64,000 nt of DNA, from NCBI RefSeq assembly GCF_042096055.1, contig NZ_JBELMH010000001.1, positions 124,001 through 188,000 on the forward strand, given 5' to 3'. Position numbers and translations under genes: made by a program. This document shows, piece after piece, positions 1-7,843 of the stretch. The notes under the pieces are model-generated. The model was not told the origin of the DNA and did not search any database. It saw nothing but the letters and a program-made list of their open reading frames with translations. The stretch comes from Citreimonas sp042096055. GTDB lineage: Bacteria > Pseudomonadota > Alphaproteobacteria > Rhodobacterales > Rhodobacteraceae. Every line of letters begins with the position of its first letter. Positions within the stretch are counted from its first letter, which is position 1.

Positions 1-2
1 CG

Positions 3-2345
3 CAGACGATCATGGTCTCGGACGTGCATTTCTCGACGCTGCCGGTCGACGACACGCTGACCGCCGTGGACGATTCCGCCGAGACGGACGAGGACGTCGC
101 GGTGGTGATCGACGTGCTCGACAACGACGTGGATTCCAATGGCCAGCCGCTGACGGTGACCTCGGCCACCGCGACCAACGGCACGGTGACGATCAACCCC
201 GACAACACGCTGACCTTCACGCCCGACCCCGACTACAACGGCCCGGCGACGATCACCTACATAATCGAGGACACCGACGGAAACACCGACAGCGCCGACG
301 TGGCGATCACGGTCAACCCGCTCAACGACCCGCCCGTGGCGATCGACGACAGCGCCACCACGGACGAGAACACGGCCGTGACCATCGACGTGCTGGCCAA
401 CGACAGCGATCCCGACGGCGATCCGCTTACGGTGACGGGCCTCGGCACGCTGGCGCCGGCCAACGGCTCGGTCGTGATCAACGGCGACGGCACGCTGACC
501 TACACGCCGAACGCGGGCTTCTCGGGCACCGACAGCTTCGAATACGTGGTCGAGGATCCCGATGGCGCCAGCGCCGTGGCACTGGTCACCGTCACCATCG
601 ACGAGACCGGCGAGCCGCGGATCGACACCGATGTCTTCCCCGTCGCACCCGGCGACCAGCCGCGCGATCCGCTCGACGGGCTGGACCAGGACCCCGATCC
701 CGACGACGACCGCGAGACGTTGACCGGCGACGGTTCGGCCGACGTGTTCGACGGCGGTGACGATTCCGACACGATCAGCGGCAACGGCGGCAACGACACG
801 ATCGAGGGCGGCATCGACGACGACGTTATCGACGGCGGCGGCGGCGACGACCTGATCACCGACATCCAGGGCGCCGACACGGTCTATGGCGGGCAGGGCG
901 ACGACACGATCATCGTCGGCACCGACACGTTCAGCGACTACGAGGGCGACGATCCGTCCTTCGGGCCGGGCACGCTGCTCAACGACCTCGGCTTCACCTC
1001 GGACCCGAACCCCGACGACGGCCGCGATTACGTCGAGGGCAACCTGGGCAACGACTCGATCATGACCGGCGACGATGCCGACACGATCGACGGCGGCGGC
1101 GGCAACGACACGATCGACGCAGGCATCGACGACGACAGCGTCATGGGCGGGCAGGGCGACGACGTCATCTATGGCGGCCACGGATCGGACACGCTGGATG
1201 GCGGGCAGGACGACGACTACATCGACGGCTCGAACATCCCCGCGCTGGAACTGACCGACGACGTCGACCCGGTGCCCGACAACGACCGCGACTACATCAT
1301 GGGCGCGCTGGGCAACGACACGCTGATCGGCGGCGACGACGACGACACGCTGCTGGGCGGCTCGGGTGACGACAGCCTCGACGGCGGGATCGACGACGAC
1401 AGCCTGCTGGGCGGTGAGGGCAATGACACGCTGCTGGGCGGGCAGGGCGGCGACACGCTGAACGGCGGCGCCGGCATGGACGCGATCGACGGCGGCGCCG
1501 ACCGTGACGTGATCGTCGTGGACAGCCAGTCCGACGTCTACATCGACGACCTGACCTTCGAGACGGTCGACGGTGGCTCGACCGGCGACGACTTCGACCG
1601 GCTCGACCTCTCGGCCATCGGCGAGCGCGACGTCGACTGGCGGCTGGTGAACACCACCACCGACAGCGACGGCAACGGCCTCGACGGCACGGTCGAGTTC
1701 CTCGACGGCGACGGCAACGCGACCGGGCGGTTCGACTTCGTCAACATCGAGGAGGTGGTGCCCTGCTTCACCCCCGGCACGCTGATCGCCACCCCCGAAG
1801 GCGAGCGCCCGGTCGAGGATCTGCGGCCCGGCGACCGGGTGATCACCCGCGACAACGGCATCCAGCCGCTCGCGTGGGTCGGCCGCAAGGACCTGACCGG
1901 CGACGACCTGGCGTGCAACCCGCACATGAACCCGGTGCGGATCCGGCGCGGCGCGCTGGGCAAGGGCCTGCCCGAGCGTGACATGCTGGTCTCGCCCAAC
2001 CACCGCGTGCTGGTCGCCAGCGACCGCGCCGCGCTCTACTTCGAAGAGCGCGAGGTCCTGGTCGCGGCCAAGCACCTGACCGGCATGCACGGCATCGACA
2101 CGGTCGTGGCGGCCGAGGTGTCCTACATCCACGTCATGTTCGACCGGCACGAGGTCATCCTGTCGGACGGCGCCTGGACCGAAAGCTTCCAGCCGGGCGA
2201 CTACTCGCTGCGCGGGATCGACGAGGAGCAGCGCGAGGAGATCCTGGCGCTCTTCCCGGAACTCGCCCGCGCCGAGGGGCTGGATCGCTACGGCGCGGCC
2301 CGCCGCTCGCTCAAGCGGCACGAAGCGCTGTTGCTGACCGCGTGA
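3..2345 (+). CDS. Secreted RTX-like calcium-binding protein with C-terminal Hint domain (5' partial)
   Basis: The frame is open to the left edge, so the true start lies outside the window; the first internal ATG is at position 12. Residues below count from that ATG. Two cadherin/VCBS-like repeats occupy about 15-200 (each has a DVLxND-type motif). An aspartate- and glycine-rich block at about 235-510 contains many GGxGxD-like nonapeptides such as GGNGNDTIEGG-type units, the pattern of calcium-binding RTX repeats exported by type I secretion. A Hint (hedgehog/intein) domain starts at Cys585 (CFTPGTLIATPEG) and runs to about 725. Known for the family: Hint domains can self-process at the N-terminal Cys. 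Inferred: an extracellular protein whose C-terminal region is cleaved or used in attachment. No secretion genes are visible nearby. A UUCG-loop terminator follows. Confidence 0.85.
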   Translation, partial: QTIMVSDVHFSTLPVDDTLTAVDDSAETDEDVAVVIDVLDNDVDSNGQPLTVTSATATNGTVTINPDNTLTFTPDPDYNGPATITYIIEDTDGNTDSADVAITVNPLNDPPVAIDDSATTDENTAVTIDVLANDSDPDGDPLTVTGLGTLAPANGSVVINGDGTLTYTPNAGFSGTDSFEYVVEDPDGASAVALVTVTIDETGEPRIDTDVFPVAPGDQPRDPLDGLDQDPDPDDDRETLTGDGSADVFDGGDDSDTISGNGGNDTIEGGIDDDVIDGGGGDDLITDIQGADTVYGGQGDDTIIVGTDTFSDYEGDDPSFGPGTLLNDLGFTSDPNPDDGRDYVEGNLGNDSIMTGDDADTIDGGGGNDTIDAGIDDDSVMGGQGDDVIYGGHGSDTLDGGQDDDYIDGSNIPALELTDDVDPVPDNDRDYIMGALGNDTLIGGDDDDTLLGGSGDDSLDGGIDDDSLLGGEGNDTLLGGQGGDTLNGGAGMDAIDGGADRDVIVVDSQSDVYIDDLTFETVDGGSTGDDFDRLDLSAIGERDVDWRLVNTTTDSDGNGLDGTVEFLDGDGNATGRFDFVNIEEVVPCFTPGTLIATPEGERPVEDLRPGDRVITRDNGIQPLAWVGRKDLTGDDLACNPHMNPVRIRRGALGKGLPERDMLVSPNHRVLVASDRAALYFEEREVLVAAKHLTGMHGIDTVVAAEVSYIHVMFDRHEVILSDGAWTESFQPGDYSLRGIDEEQREEILALFPELARAEGLDRYGAARRSLKRHEALLLTA

Positions 2346-2378
2346 TGTCGGCCCGGTCGGGTAGGTAGGAACATCAAG

Positions 2379-2408
2379 GGGCGGTCTTCGGGCCGCCCTT
2401 CGTTGTTT
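2379..2408 (+). terminator. Rho-independent terminator after the RTX-Hint gene
   Basis: An 8-bp stem (GGGCGGTC pairing with GGCCGCCC, one G-U pair) is capped by a TTCG tetraloop and followed by TTCGTTGTTT. It begins 33 bases after the stop codon, on the same strand, before the convergent mobA-like gene. Confidence 0.75.
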
Positions 2409-2417
2409 GCGGGCGGA

Positions 2418-3023
2418 TCAGGCGCCGGGATTCGCGTGGCGCCAGGCGCGCCACGCCTCGGGCGTGTCGAGGTCGGTCAGCGCGCGCGCGCCCGTCAGCG
2501 GCACCCGGACCAGCCTGTGGCGGTTGGCCTGCACCACAGTGCGCCCGCCCGTGTCACCGGTGACCTCTCTCAGCGCCGGCAGGCAATCGGCCGGAAAGAT
2601 CACCGGGTGCCCGGGGGTGCCGTCGCCACCGGTGGCCTGCACCAGAAGCGCCGAATCCGCCGCGTCGAAGCGGGCGAACAGCGTCGCGATGTCGGCGGCG
2701 TCGATGTCCGGCATGTCGGCGGGCAGGATCGCCAGCCCCCGCACCCCCGGCGGCAGGCAGGCGACACCGCGGCGCAGCGACGCGGCCATGCCCGTGGCGG
2801 CGTCGGGCACGGGCACCAGCCGCAGCGGCAGGCCATGCAGCGCCGCGACGCGGGGATGATCGAGCGCGGGCACGGTGACCAGCACGGCGGCGCCCGCTTC
2901 CAGCGCGCGTTGCGCCTGGCGCCGCAGCAGCGGCAGGCCGTCGACCATCTCCAGCAGCTTGTCGCGGCCCTCCATGCGGCGGCTTGCCCCGGCGGCGGGG
3001 ATCAGGATGGCGTGCGGGTTCAT
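2418..3023 (-). CDS. MobA-like NTP transferase (molybdenum cofactor cytidylyl-/guanylyltransferase family)
   Basis: The 201-residue product begins MNPHAILIPAAGASRRMEGR, which carries the nucleotidyltransferase signature AAGxSxRM-x-G-x-DK used to bind NTP in MobA/MocA proteins. A later LPADMPDID segment matches the metal- and nucleotide-binding acidic motif of the family. The frame is open upstream to 3200, but the family signature starts at residue 10 when the ATG at 3023 is used, so I chose that start. Family members attach CMP or GMP to molybdopterin in the cytoplasm. No xanthine dehydrogenase or CO dehydrogenase genes are adjacent, so the exact nucleotide and the client enzyme cannot be told from here. 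Confidence 0.75.
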   Translation of the reverse strand: MNPHAILIPAAGASRRMEGRDKLLEMVDGLPLLRRQAQRALEAGAAVLVTVPALDHPRVAALHGLPLRLVPVPDAATGMAASLRRGVACLPPGVRGLAILPADMPDIDAADIATLFARFDAADSALLVQATGGDGTPGHPVIFPADCLPALREVTGDTGGRTVVQANRHRLVRVPLTGARALTDLDTPEAWRAWRHANPGA

Positions 3024-3057
3024 GCGCGCAGCTTGCCCGTCCGCGCGGTGGTTGCAA

Positions 3058-3089
3058 ACGCAAATGCCCGGACCTTTCGGCCCGGGCAT
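3058..3089 (-). terminator. Probable terminator of the fadL-type gene
   Basis: On the minus strand an ATGCCCGG/CCGGGCAT stem (3064-3071 with 3082-3089) is followed by TTGCGTTTGC. It lies about 25 bases past the stop of the leftward porin gene. The T tract is interrupted, so termination is likely but not certain. Confidence 0.5.
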
Positions 3090-3114
3090 GTCGCGCGATC
3101 GGTCGGTCTCGCGA

Positions 3115-4404
3115 TCAGAAGGTGAAGGCCACCTGCAGGCCGACGCCCACGGCGTGGTTGTCCTCGAACTCGGCCACGGCCTGGTCGGCCACGCCAGCAT
3201 CGGCGTCGCCCAGCCACGTGTAGTTCACTCCGCCCGACAGCGACATCGGGCCGTCGTTGTAGCGTGCGCCCAGCGAGAGGCCGAACAGGCCGTCGGTGGG
3301 CCCCAGCGGCGACACGGTCTCGTTGTCGTTGGTCGGCTCGTAGCTGATCGAGGCCGAACCGGCGAGCTTCTCGTTGAACTGGCGGCCGATACCCAGCGTG
3401 TAGCGGTGGCTGTCCTCCAGGTCGACGAGGTCCGATCCCAGCGCCTCGGGCACCAGATCGACGGCCGAGAACTCGGTCCAGCGGTAGCCCAGCGTCAGCA
3501 GCGTGCCCGGCGCGATGCCGGTCTGCGCCTCGAGGTTGAAGCTTTGCGGGGTCACGTATTCGACTTCGCCGTCCGTGGTCGTCCCGAAGACGGTCTCGGT
3601 CGTGTCGGCCTTGTGCTCGGTCTCGAAGCGATAGGTGCCGGCGATGCGCATCGCGATCGACGGGATCTCGTAGGCGGCGCCCAGCAGGTAGGTCGGGCGG
3701 TTCGTCTTCTCCATCTCGAAGTCGTAGCCGTCACCGGCGACGAACGCGCCGCGCGTCGGCGCGAACGAGGAAGCCAGGTTGGTGTATGCGGTAGAGCCGT
3801 AGGTGCCGATTATGGCGTCTCGGGCATCTGTGTCGCCAGCGATTGCCGCGCCAAGAACCGAACTGTCCAGTTCCGGCACGCCGGAGGGAAGCCCGGCGTT
3901 GAACTGGCTGGTGATCGCGCCGGTGGTGATCGCGTTGGCGTAGGCGTTGCCGTTCAGCGTGACCTCGGCGTCGACGCTTTGCACGCCGAGCCCGGCGAAG
4001 ACGCTGAAGCGCTCGTTGATCGCGTAGCGGCCGACGAAGGTCAGCGCCTGGCTGTTGAGGTCGGCCATCGTGCCGCCCAGGTTCGACGTGGTCGGATCGT
4101 CGTCGTAGGACACGTCCGCGCCGTAGGGCTTGTCGAGGATGATGGCGTAGTTGAAGCCGCCCTTGACCGCGTTGGTATAGCTCAGGCCCGGCTGGACGTA
4201 GTTCTCGCCCACGTCGTAGTCGCCGCCACCGCCGCCGGTGTCCTCGCCGGTGATCGACGGCATCACGTAGCCGAAGCTCAGCCGCGCGGTGCCGGCCTCG
4301 TCGAAGATGGCAGAGACGCTCTGGCCCGAGCGGTCGAGCCCGCCGGCCTGCGCGCCGGTGGCCGCCAACGCCGCGAGCGCGGCCCCTGTCAGTGTCTTTT
4401 TCAT
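3115..4404 (-). CDS. FadL/OmpP1/TodX-type outer membrane channel
   Basis: The 429-residue product starts MKKTLTGAALAALAATGAQA, a clear Sec signal peptide, and ends in ...VAFTF with the terminal Phe typical of outer-membrane beta-barrels. Length and the alternating polar/hydrophobic strands with a GRQF-x-EKLAGSASISYEP-like region match the FadL family of long-chain fatty acid and hydrophobic-compound channels. The frame is open to 4494, but the signal peptide and a GAGGAC ribosome site 8 bases upstream fix the start at 4404. Expected role: diffusion of fatty acids or other hydrophobic substrates across the outer membrane. It is not linked to the beta-oxidation cluster at 26-35 kb, so the substrate is a guess. 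Confidence 0.8.
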   Translation of the reverse strand: MKKTLTGAALAALAATGAQAGGLDRSGQSVSAIFDEAGTARLSFGYVMPSITGEDTGGGGGDYDVGENYVQPGLSYTNAVKGGFNYAIILDKPYGADVSYDDDPTTSNLGGTMADLNSQALTFVGRYAINERFSVFAGLGVQSVDAEVTLNGNAYANAITTGAITSQFNAGLPSGVPELDSSVLGAAIAGDTDARDAIIGTYGSTAYTNLASSFAPTRGAFVAGDGYDFEMEKTNRPTYLLGAAYEIPSIAMRIAGTYRFETEHKADTTETVFGTTTDGEVEYVTPQSFNLEAQTGIAPGTLLTLGYRWTEFSAVDLVPEALGSDLVDLEDSHRYTLGIGRQFNEKLAGSASISYEPTNDNETVSPLGPTDGLFGLSLGARYNDGPMSLSGGVNYTWLGDADAGVADQAVAEFEDNHAVGVGLQVAFTF

Positions 4405-4535
4405 GGTGTCCTCATCCCTCGTGCCCGCAACCCGCAAAGGCGGAGGCGCGCTCTCCTGTCCGATAGGAATGCGGGTTGGTGAATTTTTCGTCAATTTTTA
4501 CGCGGCGTCAGGAAAAAGCGGCCGTTACGGAAACG

Positions 4536-5423
4536 TCACGTATTTGACACGCTCCGCGCCCGGGCCGAGCGGCGGCTTTCCACCACGATGTTGGCGTAGT
4601 TCGCACCGAAGATCACCAGCGCGCCGAGGCCGACGAACGGGTCCAGAACCTCGCCGTAGACGGCCATGCCGACGATGGCGATCACCGGCAGCCGCGCGAA
4701 GTCCAGCGGCATGACCACCGTCGCCGGCGCGAAGCGCAACGCCGTCGTCAGGCAGAAATGCGCGACCAGCCCCGCGCAGGCGATCAGCACGACCCAGGGC
4801 CAGCTCGCGGCCGCGGGCAGGGCGATGTCGCCGTCGAACCCGGCGCAGATCACGCCGAACGCGGCCTGCATCACCGTCAGCCAGAACAGGATCGAGGTGA
4901 TCGTCTCGGTCCGCGTCAGGCGGCGGGTGAAAACGGCCGAGCCGGCGAAGCCCACCGCGGCCAGCGCGGCGGCGATCTGGCCGGCCTCGATCGTGGCGAT
5001 CGACGGGCGCGTGACGATCAGGATGCCCACGAAGCCCGCCGCCGCCGCCAGCACGCGGTTGAGGGTCAGCCGTTCGCCCAGGATCACCACCGACAGCAGC
5101 ATCACCCAAAGCGGCGAGGTGAACTCGAGCGCGAAGACCTGCGCCAGCGGGATCATGGCGATCGCGTAGAACCACAGGTTCTGCCCGGCGAAATGGCACA
5201 GGTTGCGCACCCCGTGCAGGCCCAGCTTGCGCGCGCGCACCTCGCGCAGCGTGCCCGCGGCACCGGCCACCCCGACCACCAGCACGATCCCGATGAGCGA
5301 GCGGTACATCATGATCTCGAACGTATCGAGATCCAGGCTCACCGCGCGGCCGGCCACGGCCATGGTCGTGAAGGACAGGATCGCGCCCAGCATCCAGGCG
5401 GCGGCGCGCAGGGTCTCGTTCAT
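4536..5423 (-). CDS. EamA/DMT-family permease
   Basis: The 295-residue product has about ten hydrophobic segments arranged as two EamA halves (roughly 10-140 and 155-280), each ending in the short re-entrant pattern typical of drug/metabolite transporters (for example LGALVIFGANYANIVVE near the C-terminus). It is probably an inner-membrane exporter of small metabolites; the substrate cannot be predicted from sequence. It stands alone between the fadL-type gene (131 bases downstream) and the zeta-inhibitor gene (80 bases upstream), all on the minus strand. Confidence 0.8.
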   Translation of the reverse strand: MNETLRAAAWMLGAILSFTTMAVAGRAVSLDLDTFEIMMYRSLIGIVLVVGVAGAAGTLREVRARKLGLHGVRNLCHFAGQNLWFYAIAMIPLAQVFALEFTSPLWVMLLSVVILGERLTLNRVLAAAAGFVGILIVTRPSIATIEAGQIAAALAAVGFAGSAVFTRRLTRTETITSILFWLTVMQAAFGVICAGFDGDIALPAAASWPWVVLIACAGLVAHFCLTTALRFAPATVVMPLDFARLPVIAIVGMAVYGEVLDPFVGLGALVIFGANYANIVVESRRSARARSVSNT

Positions 5424-5503
5424 CGGGGGCCTTGGAGGTTTGGATGCGCCGCCTGCACACGCATGCGGGAAGGGCGCCGCGGACGGGCCGCGGCGCGGCC
5501 GCG

Positions 5504-5818
5504 TCAGCTTTCCTCGACCAGCTGGGCCTTGGCCTTGACCATCATCTCCTCGCGCTTGGCGCGGATCTCGGCGTCGGTCGCCTTGTCGCCCAGGTCGGCC
5601 GCGACCTTGCGGATCACGTCGTCATGGCCGGCTTCCTCGAAGTCGGCGCGGATGACCTCCTTGGCGTAGGCGTCGGCATCGTCGCCGGACTTGCCCAGCT
5701 TCTCGGCGGCCCACAGACCCAGCAGACGGTTGCACCGGGCCTCGGCGCGGAACTTCATTTCCTCGTCATGGGCGAACTTGTTCTCGAAGGCGCTTTCGCG
5801 GTCGTCGAAGGTGCTCAT
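5504..5818 (-). CDS. Zeta-type F1-ATPase inhibitor (DUF1476)
   Basis: The 104-residue product begins MSTFDDRESAFENKFAHDEE and continues with RAEARCNRLLGLWAAEKLG, the hallmark of DUF1476 proteins. The Paracoccus denitrificans member is the zeta subunit that inhibits ATP hydrolysis by F1FO-ATP synthase through its N-terminal helix. The frame extends to 6844, but that extension lies wholly opposite purC, so the ATG at 5818 is the start. Expected action: cytoplasmic face of the membrane, blocking reverse rotation of ATP synthase. It is divergent from purC with 174 bases between the two starts; this pairing is common in Rhodobacterales as far as I recall. Confidence 0.88.
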   Translation of the reverse strand: MSTFDDRESAFENKFAHDEEMKFRAEARCNRLLGLWAAEKLGKSGDDADAYAKEVIRADFEEAGHDDVIRKVAADLGDKATDAEIRAKREEMMVKAKAQLVEES

Positions 5819-5992
5819 CTGTCTGGCTCCGGTCGAATGATCTGGTCCGGCCCCGGGTATGACGCGGCGCCGCGCGGGGCGCAAGAAAAAGCGCGTGGTG
5901 CGCGGCTTGCGGGAATGGGGTCCATGCAGTATGTCACAGCCACCGCGTGTCCCGTCCGGGCGACGCGGCTCTCTTTCATGGAAAGGGCCTTC

Positions 5993-6754
5993 ATGGCACG
6001 CCGCAAGAAGATTTACGAAGGCAAGGCGAAGATCCTTTACGAAGGGCCCGAACCCGGCACCATCGTGCAGTACTTCAAGGACGACGCCACCGCCTTCAAC
6101 GCGGAAAAGCGCCAGGTGATCGAAGGTAAGGGCGTGTTGAACAACCGCCTGTCGGAATTCTTCATGACCGGGCTCAACGCCATCGGCGTGCCCACGCACT
6201 TCATCAAGCGCCTCAACATGCGCGAGCAGCTGGTCCGCGCGGTCGAGATCATCCCGCTCGAGATCGTCGTGCGCAACGTCGCCGCCGGCTCGCTGGCCAA
6301 GCGGCTGGGCATGGAGGAGGGCGCCGACCTGCCGCGCCCGATCGTCGAGTACTACTACAAGGACGACAAGCTGGGCGACCCGATGGTCACCGAGGAACAC
6401 ATCGCCGCCTTCGGCTGGGCCAGCCAGGCGGACATGGACGACATCGTCGCCCTTGCGCTGCGCGTGAACGACTACCTGTCGGGCCTGATGTACGGCGTCG
6501 GCATCAAGCTGGTGGACTTCAAGATCGAGGTCGGCCGCGTCTACGACGGCGATTTTCAGCGCCTGATCGTCGCCGACGAGATCAGCCCCGACAGCTGCCG
6601 GCTGTGGGACATCGAGACCGGCAAGAAGCTGGACAAGGACGTGTTCCGCCGCGACCTGGGCAACCTCGCCGATGCCTATACCGAGGTCGCGCAGCGCTTG
6701 GGCGTGATGCCCAAGCAGGCCGCGCAGATGGGCAAGCCCCGCCTGATCAACTGA
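5993..6754 (+). CDS. purC: Phosphoribosylaminoimidazole-succinocarboxamide synthase
   Basis: The 253-residue product starts MARRKKIYEGKAKILYEGPE and contains the SAICAR synthetase landmarks FKDDATAFNAEK, GKGVLNNRLSE and KRLNMREQLVRAVEI. It catalyses ATP-dependent joining of aspartate to CAIR in purine synthesis. The frame is open to 5432 and an in-frame ATG lies at 5978, but homologues start MARRKKIYEG and an AAAGGG sequence sits 6 bases before the ATG at 5993. It is followed by purS and purQ in the same direction, which together form the first part of a purine operon. Confidence 0.95.
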   Translation: MARRKKIYEGKAKILYEGPEPGTIVQYFKDDATAFNAEKRQVIEGKGVLNNRLSEFFMTGLNAIGVPTHFIKRLNMREQLVRAVEIIPLEIVVRNVAAGSLAKRLGMEEGADLPRPIVEYYYKDDKLGDPMVTEEHIAAFGWASQADMDDIVALALRVNDYLSGLMYGVGIKLVDFKIEVGRVYDGDFQRLIVADEISPDSCRLWDIETGKKLDKDVFRRDLGNLADAYTEVAQRLGVMPKQAAQMGKPRLIN

Positions 6755-6759
6755 GACCG

Positions 6760-6782
6760 CGGCCCGGCCCCGCGCCGGGCCG
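6760..6782 (+). repeat. GC-rich intercistronic hairpin between purC and purS
   Basis: CGGCCCGGC (6760-6768) pairs perfectly with GCCGGGCCG (6774-6782) across a 5-base loop. There is no T tract, so it is more likely an mRNA processing or stability hairpin than a terminator. It starts 6 bases after the purC stop. Confidence 0.5.
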
Positions 6783-6834
6783 TCCGGCCGCACACACCCC
6801 ACCGGACACCAGGACTGACGAAGGAACCGCACGC

Positions 6835-7065
6835 ATGAAGGCACGGGTCGAGATCATGCTCAAGACCGGGGTCCTCGACCCGCAGGGCGAGGCCGTGCGC
6901 CACGCGCTGGGCGCGCTGGGATTCGACGGCGTCGACGGCGTGCGGCAGGGCAAGGTGATCGAACTCGACGTCGCCGACGGCACGACCGAGGCGACCATCG
7001 CCGAGATGTGCGAGAAGCTGCTCGCCAACACGGTGATCGAAAGCTACCGGATCGAACTGGCCTGA
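6835..7065 (+). CDS. purS: Phosphoribosylformylglycinamidine synthase subunit PurS
   Basis: The 76-residue product (MKARVEIMLKTGVLDPQGEA...) matches PurS in length and in the conserved KTGVLDPQG and GKxIELDV motifs. PurS forms a complex with PurL and PurQ to convert FGAR to FGAM. An AAGGAA ribosome site precedes the ATG. It lies between purC and purQ, spaced 80 and 75 bases. purL is not in the window, so the large subunit is encoded elsewhere. Confidence 0.95.
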   Translation: MKARVEIMLKTGVLDPQGEAVRHALGALGFDGVDGVRQGKVIELDVADGTTEATIAEMCEKLLANTVIESYRIELA

Positions 7066-7140
7066 TCCGTCGCCGGGCGCCCACGGCCCCGGCTTTGTCC
7101 CCCGACGCAGACGCGCCGCGCCACGCAAGGATTTCAGCCC

Positions 7141-7806
7141 ATGAAAGCCGCCATCCTCGTCTTCCCCGGGTCGAACTGCGACCGCGACCTCGCCACCGCC
7201 TTCCGCGCCGCCGGCTGCGACGTGGCGATGGTCTGGCACAAGGACACGTCGCTGCCCGCGGGCACCGACATCGTCGGCGTGCCGGGCGGGTTCTCCTTCG
7301 GCGACTACCTGCGCTGCGGCGCCATCGCGGCCAACGCGCCGGTAATCGGCGCGCTGCGCGACCACGCGGAACGCGGCGGCTACGTGCTGGGCGTGTGCAA
7401 CGGCTTCCAGGTGCTGACAGAGACCGGCCTGCTGCCCGGTGCCCTGCTGCGCAACGCGCGGCTGAAATACATCTGCCGCACCGTCGGCCTGCGCGCCGAG
7501 GGCGAAAGCCTGTTCACCGACGCCTACGGACCGGGGACCGAGATCGCGCTGCCGATCGCGCATCACGACGGCAACTACTACGCCGACGCGGACACGCTCG
7601 ACCGGATCGAGGGCGAGGGCCGCGTCGCCTTTCGCTACACCGAGACGCCCAACGGCTCGCAGCGCGACATCGCCGGCATCCTGTCGGAAAACCGCCGCGT
7701 GCTGGGGATGATGCCGCACCCCGAACGCGCCTGCCATCCGGCGCACGGCAACACCGACGGTGCGCGCCTTTTCGCCCATCTGTCGACGGCGCTGACGGCC
7801 GCTTGA
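7141..7806 (+). CDS. purQ: Phosphoribosylformylglycinamidine synthase, glutaminase subunit PurQ
   Basis: The 221-residue product is a class I glutamine amidotransferase: FPGSNCDRD near residue 10, the nucleophile elbow GVCNGFQVL with the catalytic Cys at about residue 87, and the catalytic HPE near the C-terminus (MMPHPERACHP). It supplies ammonia from glutamine to PurL. It follows purS in the same operon. The dctB frame opens directly after its stop, although the likely dctB ATG is 37 bases downstream. Confidence 0.95.
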   Translation: MKAAILVFPGSNCDRDLATAFRAAGCDVAMVWHKDTSLPAGTDIVGVPGGFSFGDYLRCGAIAANAPVIGALRDHAERGGYVLGVCNGFQVLTETGLLPGALLRNARLKYICRTVGLRAEGESLFTDAYGPGTEIALPIAHHDGNYYADADTLDRIEGEGRVAFRYTETPNGSQRDIAGILSENRRVLGMMPHPERACHPAHGNTDGARLFAHLSTALTAA

Positions 7807-7843
7807 CTTGAGGCTGCGCGCCTGTGCGCGTATCCTGCCCGCC

